Part shown: piece by piece, positions 25,575-35,849 of the stretch
Layout of the letters: every line of letters begins with the position of its first letter
Numbering within the stretch: the first letter of the stretch is position 1
NCBI GenBank assembly: GCA_037074705.1
Contig: CM073591.1
Location: 62,498,897 to 62,562,896 of the forward strand
Source of the DNA: Zhengitettix transpicula
Lineage: Eukaryota; Arthropoda; Insecta; Orthoptera; Tetrigidae
Direction: 5' to 3'
DNA length: 64,000 bases
Program-made: the position numbers and the translations under genes
Notes under the pieces: model-generated
Database searches by the model: none
Seen by the model: the letters and a program-made list of their open reading frames with translations, nothing else
Told to the model about the DNA's origin: nothing

Positions 25575-26404
25575 ACTAGCTGGGTGCCCGGCGTTGCCCG
25601 AGATGTCAATTATCTATAACCATAGATAAGACTCCAATTTTGGTTACTTTTGAGCTATTTTTATGTAAAGCTCCTCGAACCCTATCCCTAAATGTGCTCA
25701 CCTCACATGCTGAAGGGGGATGAAGTCATTGACTAAATATATCGGCCGTTTTTACATGTTAGAAGATGACTACCCCTACAAATATGCGATAATGAAAAAG
25801 AATGTATTCCACGCAAAAATCGGCCGATTACATTGTCTGAAAATTTATTCCCCCGTCGCGTTACCCATGTTGTCACAATTAGATTCAGCGACATTCATAG
25901 TCTCGGAATTGATTCGAATCTTGGTTGTTTTTGCGAGATTTTATTTAACATACCTCCACGCCACCCCTAAGCTTGCTCCCCTCACAGGGGTTAAATTATA
26001 CACGAACAACATCGGTATAAATACTTTCAAAGTAATTAACCCCAGAAAATAATTTTCGCAAATATCGACCATTTAACATGTTTGAAATTTTTCACCCCCG
26101 ACCACTCCCGCTTCGGGGACTTAAACGGTCAAGTTTAATGTCATAATTAAACTCAGTGACAATCCTGATAGTTTCTGGTTTATTTTTATCTAATGCTACT
26201 TCCACGCCAACCCTTAAGGGTGCACCCTTCCGAGTCCGAAAGGGGTTGAAATTATACACAGAGAACATGTAGGGAAATTTTATTAATATAATTCATCCCG
26301 AAATATATTTAATTGACGAAAAAACAACCGGTCAACTCATCCCAACCCAGCCGATACCCGCGCGTTGTCCAGATTGTCATAAATAAATTCAGCAACATCC
26401 ATTA

Positions 26405-27330
26405 CCTTCGATTTGACTCGAATCTCGGTTGTTTTCCCGTTATTTTCAAGGAAATTAATTAAACTCAGTGACAATCCCGATAGTTTCTGGTTTCTTTTAT
26501 GTAATGCTACTTCACGCCCACCCTTAAGGGTGCACCCTTATGAGTCCGAAAGGGGTAGAAATTATTCACAAAGAACATGTAGGGAAATTTTATTAATCTA
26601 ATTCATCTCTAAATATATTTAGTTGACGCAAAAAACAGCCGGTCAACTCATCCCAACCCAGCCGATACCCGCGCGTTGTCCAGATTGTCATAAATAAATT
26701 CAGGGACATCCATTACCTTCGATTTGATTCGAATCTCGGTTGTTTTCCCGTTATTTTCAAGGAAATTCCCTCCAGCCCCACCCCTATCATGGTGCACCCT
26801 TCCGAATCCGAAAGGGGTTGAAATTATACACAGAGAACATGTAGGGAAATTTTATTAATATAATTCATCCCTAAATATATTTAATTGACGCAAAAAACAG
26901 CCGGTCAACTCATCCCAACCCAGCCGATACCCGCGCGTTGTCCAGATTGTCATAAATAAATTCAGCAACATCCATTACCTTCGATTTGACTCGAATCTCG
27001 GTTGTTTTCCCGTTATTTTCAAGGAAATTAATTAAACTCAGTGACAATCCCGATAGTTTCTGGTTTCTTTTTATGTAATGCTACTTCACGCCCACCCTTA
27101 AGGGTGCACCATTATGAGTCCGAAAGGGGTTGAAATTATACACAGAGATCATGTAGGGAAATTTTATTAATCTAATTCATCCCTAAATATATTTAATTGA
27201 CGCAAAAAACAGCCGGTCAACTCATCCCAACCAAGCCGATACCCGCGCGTTGTCCAGATTGTCATAAATAAATTCAGCAACATCCATTACCTTCGATTTG
27301 ACTCGAACCTCGGTTGTTTTCCCGTTATTT
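26405..27330 (+). repeat. Alternating tandem array (311/262-bp units)
   Basis: The landmark CCTTCGATTTGA occurs at 26405, 26716, 26978 and 27290, giving spacings of 311, 262 and 312. A second landmark, CATGTAGGGAAATTTTATTA, occurs at 26266, 26576, 26838 and 27150 with spacings 310, 262 and 312. Long units carry AATTAATTAAACTCAGTGAC and a GATAGTTTCTGG block after TTTTCAAGGAAA; short units carry TTCCCTCCAGCCC instead. Long and short units alternate, so the real repeat is a higher-order dimer of about 573 bp. Confidence 0.85.
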
Positions 27331-27633
27331 TCAAGGAAATTCCCTCCAGCCCAACCCCTATCATGCCTACAAACAACATAGGTAGAAATACTATCAACGT
27401 CAATGGTCCCGGAATTTATTTATTCCACGCTAATATCGATGATTTAACATGTTAGAAATTTTCCATCCCATCCATGCCCGCCCCTTGGGGATAAATGGCC
27501 AATTTGATGCTATAATTGAACTGGATGACATCCATAACATTGGATTTGACTCCAATCTCGGTTGTATTCGCGTTATTTTATTGCAGCGTTCCCCCACCCA
27601 ACACCTAAAAGTGCTCTACTGATAATCCCGACC

Positions 27634-28735
27634 CGCTTCTGGGGGTGGTAGACGCGTCTCACCCTAACAGTCGGTAGAAACACTATTAATATCTGTGACC
27701 CCAAAAAATATTTATCCGACTGAAATATAGACTGTTTTAGCATGTTTAAATATATCAACCCCCGTCCACCCCCGCTTCTGGGGGTGGTAGACGCGTCTCA
27801 CCACGACAGAGTTTGTTTCCTGGTCGCAAAGAACATGTGTACGAAATTTGGTGAAATTTTCTCCAGCGGTATAGATTTGTATTCTCCACCCCAAACGCTA
27901 GGGGTGCTCTTTCCCTAGGGTGTAGAGGTTGAAAATTATATTCAGATATCATCAGTGGAAACACTATAAATATCTGTGACCCCAAAAAATATTTATCCGA
28001 CTGAAATATAGACTGTTTTAGCATGTTTAAATATATCAACCCCCGTCCACCCCCGCTTCTGGGGGTGGTAGACGCGTCTCACCACGACAGAGTTTGTTTC
28101 CTGGTCGCAAAGAACCTGTGTACGAAATTTCGTGAAATTTGCTCCAGCGGTGTAGATTTGTACTCTCCACCCCAAACGCTAGGGTTGCTCTTTCCCCAGG
28201 GTGTAGAGGTTGAAAATTATATTCAGATATCATCAGTGAAAAGACTATAAATATCTTTGACCCCTAAAAATATTTCTCCGACTGAAATATCGACTGTTTT
28301 AGCATGTTCAAATATTTCCACCCCCGTCCACCCCCGCTTCAGGGGGTGGTAGGCGCGTCTCACCCCGACAGTGTTTTTTCCTGGTCGCAAAAAACACGTG
28401 TACGAGATTTGGTGAAATTTGATCCACTGGTATAGATTTGTATTCTCCACCCCAAACCCTAAGGGTGCCCTTTTCCCAGGGTGTAGGGGGATGAAAATTA
28501 TATTCATAAAACATCGGTAGAAACACCATAAATATCTTGGACCCCTAAAAATTATTATCCGACTAAAATATCGGCTGTTTTAGCTTGTTTAAATATTTCA
28601 ACCCCCGTGCATCCCCGCTTCTGGGGGTGGTAGACATGTCTCACCCCGACAGTGTTTGTTTCCTGGTCGTAAAGAACACGTGTACGAAATTTGGTGAAAT
28701 TTACTCTACCGGTGTAGATTTGTATAACGAACATA
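27634..28735 (+). repeat. Tandem array of 281-bp units
   Basis: The landmark CGCTTCTGGGGGTGGTAGAC (CGCTTCAGGGG in one unit) starts at 27634, 27773, 28054, 28335 and 28616. The first unit is truncated (139 bp); the next three spacings are exactly 281 bp. Units share TTTGTTTCCTGGTCG, GTGTACGAAATTTGGTGAAA and a GACTGTTTTAGCATGTT block. The equal spacing with point differences suggests tandem amplification after the element formed. Confidence 0.88.
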
Positions 28736-28738
28736 CAA

Positions 28739-28775
28739 ATATACAAACAAACAAACAAACATACAAACATACATA
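28739..28775 (+). repeat. ATAC/AAAC microsatellite at Rep-B 3' end
   Basis: Imperfect run of ATACAAAC/AAACAAAC/ATACATAC units just before the TTTATTTATAAGATGA terminus. A reduced version of the same terminus is present at the end of the short copy near 8935-8956. Confidence 0.75.
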
Positions 28776-29198
28776 CACTCTTTTTTATTTATAAGATGAT
28801 TTGTTTAACGAAATTCTGCGTCGTTTTATTTGGTCCTATATCATTTGAATTAATTTTTTCAACCAACCATTTTTTATCTATAGGCGAATAGAATTCGAAT
28901 GCTCAATCAGGCTTATCGCATTCTCTGGTAAAATAAACCAACAACAATGGCATTTATGTATTTGGTACGCGCCTTGAGGTAATGTAAGTAAACAATATGG
29001 AAAGTTTATATAGCTTTTATAGGTCACCAAAATATCTCAGTTAGTTAGATACATGAAGGATTGAAATATACATATTCAGGACCATGCTGATAATTGAGGA
29101 AACTGACCAGCTGGTCCAATAGCACCAGCTGGCAACACTTGTGATGTTCCCATGGATTGTGGCAACTGTGCATGCGGATTTAAGTGAAGCCGAAAAAG

Positions 29199-29256
29199 AT
29201 GTTCGGGAGGGATTAATTTTCTAATTTATGTTCGGGAGGGATCAATTTTCTAATTT
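29199..29256 (+). repeat. 29-bp direct tandem duplication
   Basis: ATGTTCGGGAGGGATTAATT (29199) and ATGTTCGGGAGGGATCAATT (29228) begin two adjacent 29-bp units that differ at one base. This is a recent local duplication, seen directly. Confidence 0.9.
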
Positions 29257-29583
29257 CATTCCGCCTCATTTATCAGTAGAAAATAACATATTGTTTAATA
29301 AACTGCACACTTAAATATTTTGTTTTCTGTTATTGTTGCCACAGGAAAGACAACTTTACCATGATTATATTTTAAAAAGATGTCACTTTTATAAATACTA
29401 AGTCTCATTAACAGTCAATTTTTATTTCCAACCAAACACTGTCACTGAAATGGCAACTGCTGTAAACAAAATTAAAACTAGTTTTCATTACCATATAATT
29501 CAGTGATAATATTACCTTGAATTTGAGGGTACGTTCGTATGAATCGTGAACATGACTGGTGATGCACCACAATAATACATTTC

Positions 29584-29626
29584 CGTGGTCACAGACCACA
29601 CGATAGGTGGTTGGTCTGTAACCACG
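29584..29626. repeat. 15-bp stem hairpin
   Basis: CGTGGTCACAGACCA (29584-29598) pairs with TGGTCTGTAACCACG (29612-29626), 14 of 15 positions complementary, with a 13-nt loop that itself contains GGTGGT. It lies in a GC-richer patch. It could be a foldback remnant or an RNA hairpin; function unknown. Confidence 0.7.
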
Positions 29627-30349
29627 TCTAATCACGCTTCCTGTACGTACGCATGCCCAGTAATCCGTGTCTTGTTAATTTGAAGTGAAGCCGAAACCAT
29701 ATAAAACACACTCGTAGTCCAATATTATAAGCTTATTTTAATCTCTAATAAATTTTTTGTCACAAGCTAAAAATTACTAATTTTTCTATGATAGGCTTAT
29801 TGTTAGCAGTAAGCACCAAAATTAAGAAAGGAGTACGATATTTATATAATCAGTCGTTACGTTAAGTAAAAACTAGGTATAGGTTTCAGAAAGGCAGTGA
29901 GTAATATTTATGCTGCATATTGTTATGAACAGAGAGAAGAAAGAATTTTTCTGTACCGAATTTATGCATTGAAGAACTGAAACCCACTGATGTATTCATA
30001 GAGACATTACTATATGATAATGCGTGCTCGTGTATGCATTAGTGGATATTGTTGCATATATTGTATTCCTGAACCCTGAACGAACAAAAGAGCACAACTT
30101 GGAATCATTTGAACTGGTGTGAAAAATATTATAATTTTTTCTGAAATGAATTAAAATAACAAACGAAATATTTTACTGTAGAGACATTTTTACAACGGTG
30201 ACTGGTACGAGATTTTAAGGGCAGGAAATAATTTCACAAATAATTTAAAGAGTTAAAATTATTAGGGAAGAATATGTATATTATATATATATAGTTGGAA
30301 GTTGTTGTTTTAAAGTTAAATGGCCAAAAAAAGACAAAACTAAGTGAAA

Positions 30350-30420
30350 AATAAATTAATACCACACAACTTTTCTGCAAACTTTGTTGTCTTCATCAGT
30401 TATTAAGTTTCAACCGTTTG
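30350..30420 (-). ncRNA. Hammerhead-like motif (family H), copy 1
   Basis: On the minus strand CTGATGA (30399-30393) is followed by exactly 17 nt and then GAAAA (30375-30371), then GTTGTGTGGTATTAATT. The same spacing and downstream block recur at 47069-47097 and 58531-58559. CTGANGA...GAAA is the hammerhead catalytic core pattern. Here the 17-nt segment pairs poorly and the final C of GAAAC is lost, so activity is doubtful. No cleavage-site strand or stem I was established. Confidence 0.4.
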
Positions 30421-30663
30421 TAATACACGCGGCACTATTTTAGCGACGTAGACAAAATAAATTATACAATTAATCAATATCGTTGCTTTTGTTTACGATG
30501 GCTAGTTTTCCGTAACGTGAATTCCAAAGAGCTCAAACTAATCTCAACACCTGATGAAAGTAACAAAGTGTGCAGAAATTTAGTGTGATGTTTATAAATC
30601 ACTTTACTTGGTCCGTTTTTGGAGTTTAAATTTTTAATTGTTAAGAACAATATATATATATAT
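30421..30663. other. AT-rich spacer with TA run
   Basis: Unique AT-rich sequence ending in a TA run (30651-30663) that is the insertion site of the adjacent solo LTR. Confidence 0.6.
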
Positions 30664-31575
30664 AGTAATAATCAAAAAATTATCCTTTAATAATTTAATT
30701 TTCCCCACGTTGTGGTAGGATTTTATGTAATAATCAAATATGATGGGTTAATATAAATGAAAAGCTTATGAACAATTAACAAACAAAAATATTTATTTTG
30801 ATTTGTGGCTTTCAAAGAATAAAAGATAATTACAAACAAAATTTGAGATCTGTTCTCTCAGGGTCTTTACAGGGTTTGATGATTAGGACACTATAAAAGT
30901 TGAATTTGACTAATTAACAATTCAAAATATTATTTGCCTAAAATTAAAACACTAAGTCAATAAATGAAAGAAAACTAGAAGAAAGCGAACGAACGAACGA
31001 AATCTGACTCTATCCTTTAATTAGCGTTCACAATATTATCATAGTTTTGGTTTTGTTACTTACATACTGTTCGTCTGGTACCAGCATTCTTTGTTTCTCC
31101 TACTCAACACGATGAATGCAAATCGTTATTTACACAGATTCTAGTTCTCACGGAATTTACACGCTCACCGGCGAATAGAACGCAGACAAATTTCCTGAGT
31201 CTTGGATGAACCTCTCCTTGGTCAGCAATCGGAGGTCGTCTTCCCCTCAGTGTAAAATTGTTCGAATTTGCATTATTACTGGAACTGATGATTTGCAGAT
31301 TCTTTGTAGACTTATACTGTTATTTTTATTGATTTGAAATAGACTGCTAGGTATCTCGGTGAAAAATTTGTTATAATGTGCCTCCTTTCCTGGCTGACTG
31401 TAGACGTAAACTGACTTAGACTTTCGTGCGCGCAAACGCCATTTCGACTTTTCGACAAAGCAGCCGAGCTCGCTTATCCATTGTTGCTTTGTTCGATCAG
31501 ACCGTTATAATGGATTTATCAAACAATTCAAATTTTATGTCCAAACAAGTAATGGCCTAATTAACTATTGCTACA
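30664..31575 (-). mobile_element. Solo LTR A1 (minus), TSD ATAT
   Basis: A 912-bp segment that is the reverse complement of 51414-52325, which has the same length. On the minus strand it begins TGTAGCAATAGTTAATTAGG and ends TTATTACT, one base off the TTACA end of its relative. It is flanked by ATAT on both sides (30660-30663 and 31576-31579). Shared internal blocks include TGCTGGTACCAGACGAACAG, a GTTCGTTCGTTCG run and AAACCCTGTAAAGACCCTGA. No gag/pol, primer-binding site or polypurine tract adjoins it, so it is a solo LTR of a Ty3/Gypsy-type or similar element by inference. The 62-codon minus ORF inside (31247-31435) is incidental. Confidence 0.85.
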
Positions 31576-32047
31576 ATATATAACATCCCTTAGTTGAGGT
31601 AAAACGTTGAATACAAATCTCGCGTACAGATATATAATACGTTACGCATTCTTAAAATTTGATTCATAAATCCTTTTACTTTTGATGGGTGATATCAGTT
31701 AAAATACAACCGAATATCATGTCTACTGAAAAAGACGGCCAATGTAAGAAAAAGAAATAGCTATGGAACACACAGAATTGATAACCCGCATTGTCTAACT
31801 AGGCAAATATTGCTAACCAAGGCCTTTGAAGGCGTTGTAATGGATCAGATCTGTGGCCGTGATATCGGCAAACATAATTACTAGATGCTAACATAACAGT
31901 AAAAAGTTGCGGAATAGTCATGTATTTCTATCGCCTTCGGGTGCTAGCTACAGTAGAATGTAAAAGAAATTAAATTTGTCTCTGAAAAATGAGAATTATT
32001 GGAGATAAATAAATGAAATGTTTGTTGAAGACGATGTTTATGATATA
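31576..32047. other. AT-rich spacer between LTR and mariner
   Basis: No gene or shared repeat recognised in these roughly 470 bp. The last two bases (TA, 32046-32047) are one copy of the mariner target duplication. Confidence 0.6.
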
Positions 32048-32075
32048 GCACTGTGATCAAAAAGTAAGGTGAAAT
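32048..32075 (+). repeat. mariner 5' terminal inverted repeat
   Basis: CACTGTGATCAAAAAGTAAG and following bases match the complement of the element's 3' end. TA precedes it directly. Confidence 0.88.
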
Positions 32076-32240
32076 TGTCATTTAAAACTCCCGAGTATTA
32101 GGAATACAGGTAAATGTTTTTGCTAGGTTGGTATGACTGTATATAATATTTGCCAAGCGTCTGTTTGTTAAAAGGTTTAATTATCTCCGAGTTACACGTG
32201 TTTTTGTCAACAACCAAAAGTGAATTTTTCGAATTTTGCA

Positions 32241-33238
32241 ATGGGTGATTTTGTTGAGCAAAGAACTTGCATCAAATTTTGTTTGCGGAACGAATATTTT
32301 TGTGCGGACACGTTGAAAATGTTGCGGAAGGCCTTTGGTGATTAAACTATGGCACAAGAAAACGTTTATAAGTGGTACAATGAGTTCAAAGAAGGCCGCG
32401 CTCTGGACGACCATCAACGTCTACCGACGAGGGCCACGTCCAAAAAATCAAAGATTTGGTGCTTGAAAATCGTCTATGGACAATTAGAGATCTCGCTGAT
32501 AGTGTTGGAATATCATTTGGCTCAGCCCAAACCATTTTGAAGAATGTTTTGTGTCTCAAACGCGTCAAATCTCTATTCGTGCCAAAATCGCTCAATTTTT
32601 TGGAAAAAAAGCGTCCCGTTGATGTGTGTGAAACTTTGCTGTCTGACTATCAGGACCACTTGAAATGCATCATTACTGGAGACGAGACTTGGATTTACGC
32701 ATACGACCCTGAAACCACCGACCATTCCAGCGAATATCGTGCAAAAGGTGAAGCAAGACCGAAAATGAAGGTGATCTTGCCAGTTTTCTTTGATTATCGT
32801 GGTGTGGTGCACTATGAATTCCTTCCGCCGGGCCAAACTGTCAACAAAGAATATTATTTGAGCGTTATGCGTCGTTTGCGTGAAGCTATTCGTCTGAAAC
32901 GGCCGGAGTCTTGGTTCCTTCATCACGATAATGCACCATGTCATACTGCATTGGTTCTTCGCGACATTTTTTTTCCCAAAAACTCTACTCATATCGTTCC
33001 GCAACCACCGTATTCGCCTGATTTGGCTCCGTGCGACTTCTGGCTATTCAGCAAACTCAAAAGGCCAATGCGGGGACGCCGTTTTGACACGATTGAGGAA
33101 ATAAAAACCGAATCGAAGAAGGTCTTAAAGGCTATACCGGAAAACGACTGTTTCGAGGACTGGAAAAAGCGTTGGAAAATGTGCGTTTTTTCGGACGGGG
33201 ATTACATTGAAGGGGATGAAATTGAATTGGAAGAATAA
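32241..33238 (+). pseudogene. mariner transposase, disabled
   Basis: Starts at ATG 32241 (MGDFVEQRTCIKFCLRNEYF), the N-terminal DNA-binding helix-turn-helix region. An in-frame TAA at 32343-32345 replaces a codon just after KAFGD. The frame resumes (AQENVYKWYNEFKEG) until a frameshift with loss of sequence near 32425-32445. From 32456 the frame is open to the stop at 33238. That part holds the second helix-turn-helix (RDLADSVGISFGSAQTILK) and the catalytic triad: D76 in TGDETW, D158 in HHDNAPCH and D194 in APCDFWLF, counted from 32456. I count 35 residues between the last two, where mariner is normally DD34D; the extra codon lies in an 8-T run (32967-32974). Short gaps relative to my memory of the family occur near RPKMKV, ESWFL and ENDCFEDW. 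It would have cut and joined the inverted repeats. Confidence 0.93.
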
Positions 33239-33264
33239 ATAAAGAATTTACATTTTATAAATAA

Positions 33265-33291
33265 CTTCATCTTACTTTTTGTTCTCAGTGG
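33265..33291 (-). repeat. mariner 3' terminal inverted repeat
   Basis: CTTCATCTTACTTTTTGTTC and the following CAGTG(G) are complementary to the 5' end of the element. TA follows at 33292-33293. A TAA stop and an AATAAA-like signal lie just upstream (33236-33243). Confidence 0.88.
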
Positions 33292-33293
33292 TA

Positions 33294-34861
33294 GATAATA
33301 TATTACTCAGTCCATATGTTAACAAAATTCAATGAATTCACTTTGCACACGTTCAAACGCGGTTTTCAGTTCAGAAATATGTTAGATTGTCTTCTCATCC
33401 ATAAATATATATTTATCCAAGACAATTACAAACTAATTTGAAATGATTAGTATTCCCGATAAATAAATACCTACAACAGCTTTTACCACGAATACACGAA
33501 CGTAGCTTTAATTAGCTGATAAATTTAGGATTTGTAGGTGTTTCGCAATTTAGTCGGATTGCCTGATAATTAGCCAATCATTTATCAATACTTTTTATTT
33601 GGAAATCCGATTCTGTTTTGCACAATTGCCGATGGTGCTGGGTTGTGTGCTGATAAGCCAACGTCCTCCCGGAAATTCCATTAAAAGCGTACGTGCACTT
33701 CGTAAAACCCTGCCTTGTACACGATATTCAATAATATCACTAAAATACTGCATAAAATACAGGTGTGGCGGCGCGACGAAATTAAACCGACATGTCCCTG
33801 AAAGTGTAGGGAGAAAGTTATGCGGAAATTACTAGCGACGTTTGATGTGTCAGGACCTTTATTCATAGCTGTTTATTAGCTACATTATAGCTGGTTTTAG
33901 AGAAAAAAGGTGGAATATTTAATATGGAAATAGGTACTCAACCTTTAATTAATGGCAAGATCGCATTGAAGTTTGTTATAAAATAAGATTTAGACATATT
34001 GAGGAAGCCTTGATTACTACTTTTGCATTAAAATAAAAAAACAAATTTCTGAAACGTCAAAGCAAAATATTTTTATAGATTAAGCGCGTTTTTACCAATA
34101 ATGAAAACAAGGAACTGCGTCATTGTTCCGTAGAATCATAATAAAAGTTATTAATTTTGGTCCATTATAATTTTCTCTACATAGAAAATAACATCTAATC
34201 TATAATTTCTCCTCGGCCCACGTTCGATTCTCTCAGTATTTCCTTCCGACAACCTCATCGCATTTCTCATACCTAATCTACTTGTCTGCGAAAGAACATG
34301 GCTCATTCCTTTTTATTGGCCACTATCAAACGGAAAATCCGTGCCATAAAACTCGTCTTTATTGAAAATTGAACACGTATCCAGTGCGGAAAGTTACGGA
34401 GACCAGTACAGTCAAAGTTATAATTGAAATATAGGTACTATAAGTAGAAATCGATATTACTCATTCATACAAAGCGTTAATGAATTTCTGTATTTAAGCT
34501 TAATCACAAATAAATTTTGTAACAACTACAAATTTTACATTGACAATGAATTTTTTCGTTTAATAAGTAATAAATGATTTATTTGCCTACAAAATTTCAC
34601 TGTTAATACTATAAATATTTGTAACTAATAGCTTGTAAAATAACAAATATAAACTAAAAACATAGGAAAGTATTAAAATCATATTTTTAATAAAAATAAA
34701 ATAAATGGAATAAAAGAACATTTTTTGGATACCCGGGAACACTGAAAATTTTATGTCACAATAAATATATAACATATTTTATATCTTTTTTAATGGCAAA
34801 ATTTGACCATATTTAGTAGACGTGTTTGGAAACAAACACTGTGTGGGTACGATACGTCTAC
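33294..34861. other. AT-rich stretch, nothing recognised
   Basis: No recognised gene or repeat. The frames at 33599-33835 (plus) and 33681-33866 (minus) overlap on opposite strands and have no signature. Confidence 0.5.
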
Positions 34862-35365
34862 AACTTGCGGGGGGAGGGTGGTGGAAATTTTCAAACAAGT
34901 GCAAACGGCCAATATTTGTGTCTGATAAATACTTTAGGGATCAATGAGATTGATAAAGTTCCTCCCGATATTTTTGGCATGGAAGGAATGCACCCTTAGG
35001 GGTGTGGGTGGAGGTTGGTCTCAAAACAATAATGTAAAAACAACAGAAATTGGAGTCGAATCCAGTGTTATGGATATCGCTGAGTTTAATTATAAGATTA
35101 AACTTGTCGTTTAACGCCCAGGGGCGGGTTTGGACAGTATTAGATATTTTAAAACATATTAAACGGCCGATATTTGCGTCAAATGAACAATTTTCGGAGG
35201 TCAATAAAATTGATAGTATTTTTACAGTGTTTGAGCATGAGAGGTATCAGCCTTAGGGGTGGTGGTGGAGGAGTGTTATAGATAAATAACGCGAAAACAA
35301 CCAAGATTGTAGAGAAATACGGGGTTATGGATGTAGCTGAGTTTAACTATGACAGCCAATGCAAT
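34862..35365 (-). repeat. Rep-B fragment, minus orientation
   Basis: Read on the minus strand it shows two diverged Rep-B units: ATCCATAACNC...ATTCTNGGTTGTTTTCGCG, then CACCCCTAAGG, then ATATCGGCCGTTTAATATGTT and C-rich blocks, with a repeat distance of about 290 bp. Neither the ACTAGCTGGGTG start nor the ACAAAC/TTTATTTATAAGAT end is present, so it is an internal fragment. Confidence 0.72.
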
Positions 35366-35849
35366 GTTAAATATAGTATGACTCAATGAGGTTTTTTGAA
35401 GAAAATGCGTAAATGAGTTTTTTAAGGTGACTATGTATTCTTAAATAAATTATGAGTGTGAAATATTTCGGCTCAATTAGACACTTGAAAGGGCGGAGAA
35501 TAATGATTAAGAGATTTTGACTTAGGCATAGCAATCAAGTGAAATAAACGCGTCTGATAATAATAATAAGTCACCACAACGCAGTAGATTTAAAGTTTTA
35601 GAGAGGTCAAGATTTAAACACTGCTAATGATTGATATTTTTCTTCCAAAAATCATAGGTTCTTTCAGAAATTGTTATACTAACCCGCAGGCTGGTCTCAG
35701 TGTTCCTATTCTCTGTGAAGCTTAAAATAAATAATTAGCATATATTAAGTTTATTACAAAAGACATGTATAAGAAACGTTGTTAAAGTGCGAAAAGACCG
35801 TCGTAGTTTAACAGTGCGCTTGCATATTTTGAGTCAACTTGAGGCTGAT
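35366..35849. other. Spacer before Rep-A copy 3
   Basis: AT-rich, no gene recognised. Confidence 0.55.

Larger units (their letters stand above)
25575..28800 (+). repeat. Rep-B interspersed repeat, long composite copy
   Basis: Begins ACTAGCTGGGTGCCCGGCGT and ends with an ACAAACAAACAT-type microsatellite followed by TTTTTTATTTATAAGATGA. Between these lie diverged single units (25600-26260), an alternating tandem array (about 26100-27330), a transition (27330-27640) and a second array with 281-bp spacing. Units in both parts share the order ATTTGACT-CGAATCTCGGTT, C-rich stretch with CCCTAAGGGTGC, AAGGGGTTGAAATTATACAC, then ATATCGGCCGTTT-like and CCCCCG blocks. This suggests one ancestral unit of about 280-310 bp. 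All ORFs inside (for example 27755-28039, 28223-28507 and 25720-26052) repeat with the unit and have no recognisable protein. Family assignment is open. Confidence 0.8.
28801..30349. other. AT-rich stretch with small repeats
   Basis: No gene recognised. Contains a 29-bp tandem duplication (29199-29256) and a strong hairpin (29584-29626), listed separately. The 14-mer AAGTGAAGCCGAAA occurs twice (29182 and 29683). The 75-codon minus-strand frame at 29408-29635 spans the hairpin and is not convincing. Confidence 0.5.
32048..33291 (+). mobile_element. mariner element, near full length, dead
   Basis: Terminal inverted repeats: the 5' end reads (G)CACTGTGATCAAAAAGTAAG, and the 3' end read on the minus strand is (C)CACTGAGAACAAAAAGTAAG. 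They match at nearly every position over about 26 bp. The element is flanked by TA on both sides (32046-32047 and 33292-33293), the expected target duplication of Tc1/mariner elements. Length is 1244 bp, close to the usual 1.3 kb. One transposase reading frame occupies most of the interior but carries a stop, a frameshift and small deletions. Confidence 0.95.

Noticed and set aside
26266..28735. CRISPR array or bacterial repeat
   Set aside because: Units are 262-312 bp with no short direct repeats separated by unique spacers, and the context is an animal genome.
27573..28770. Family of paralogous small proteins (peptides with HPQKRGW-type motifs)
   Set aside because: The similar peptides come from the minus strand of 281-bp tandem DNA units; phase and stops vary and no domain is recognised.
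30664..31575. 5' LTR of an intact retroelement
   Set aside because: Both sides carry the ATAT duplication and no gag/pol, primer-binding site or polypurine tract adjoins, so it is a solo LTR.
32386..33004. Minus-strand ORFs across the mariner (143 and 69 codons)
   Set aside because: They are shadows of the transposase frame on the opposite strand.
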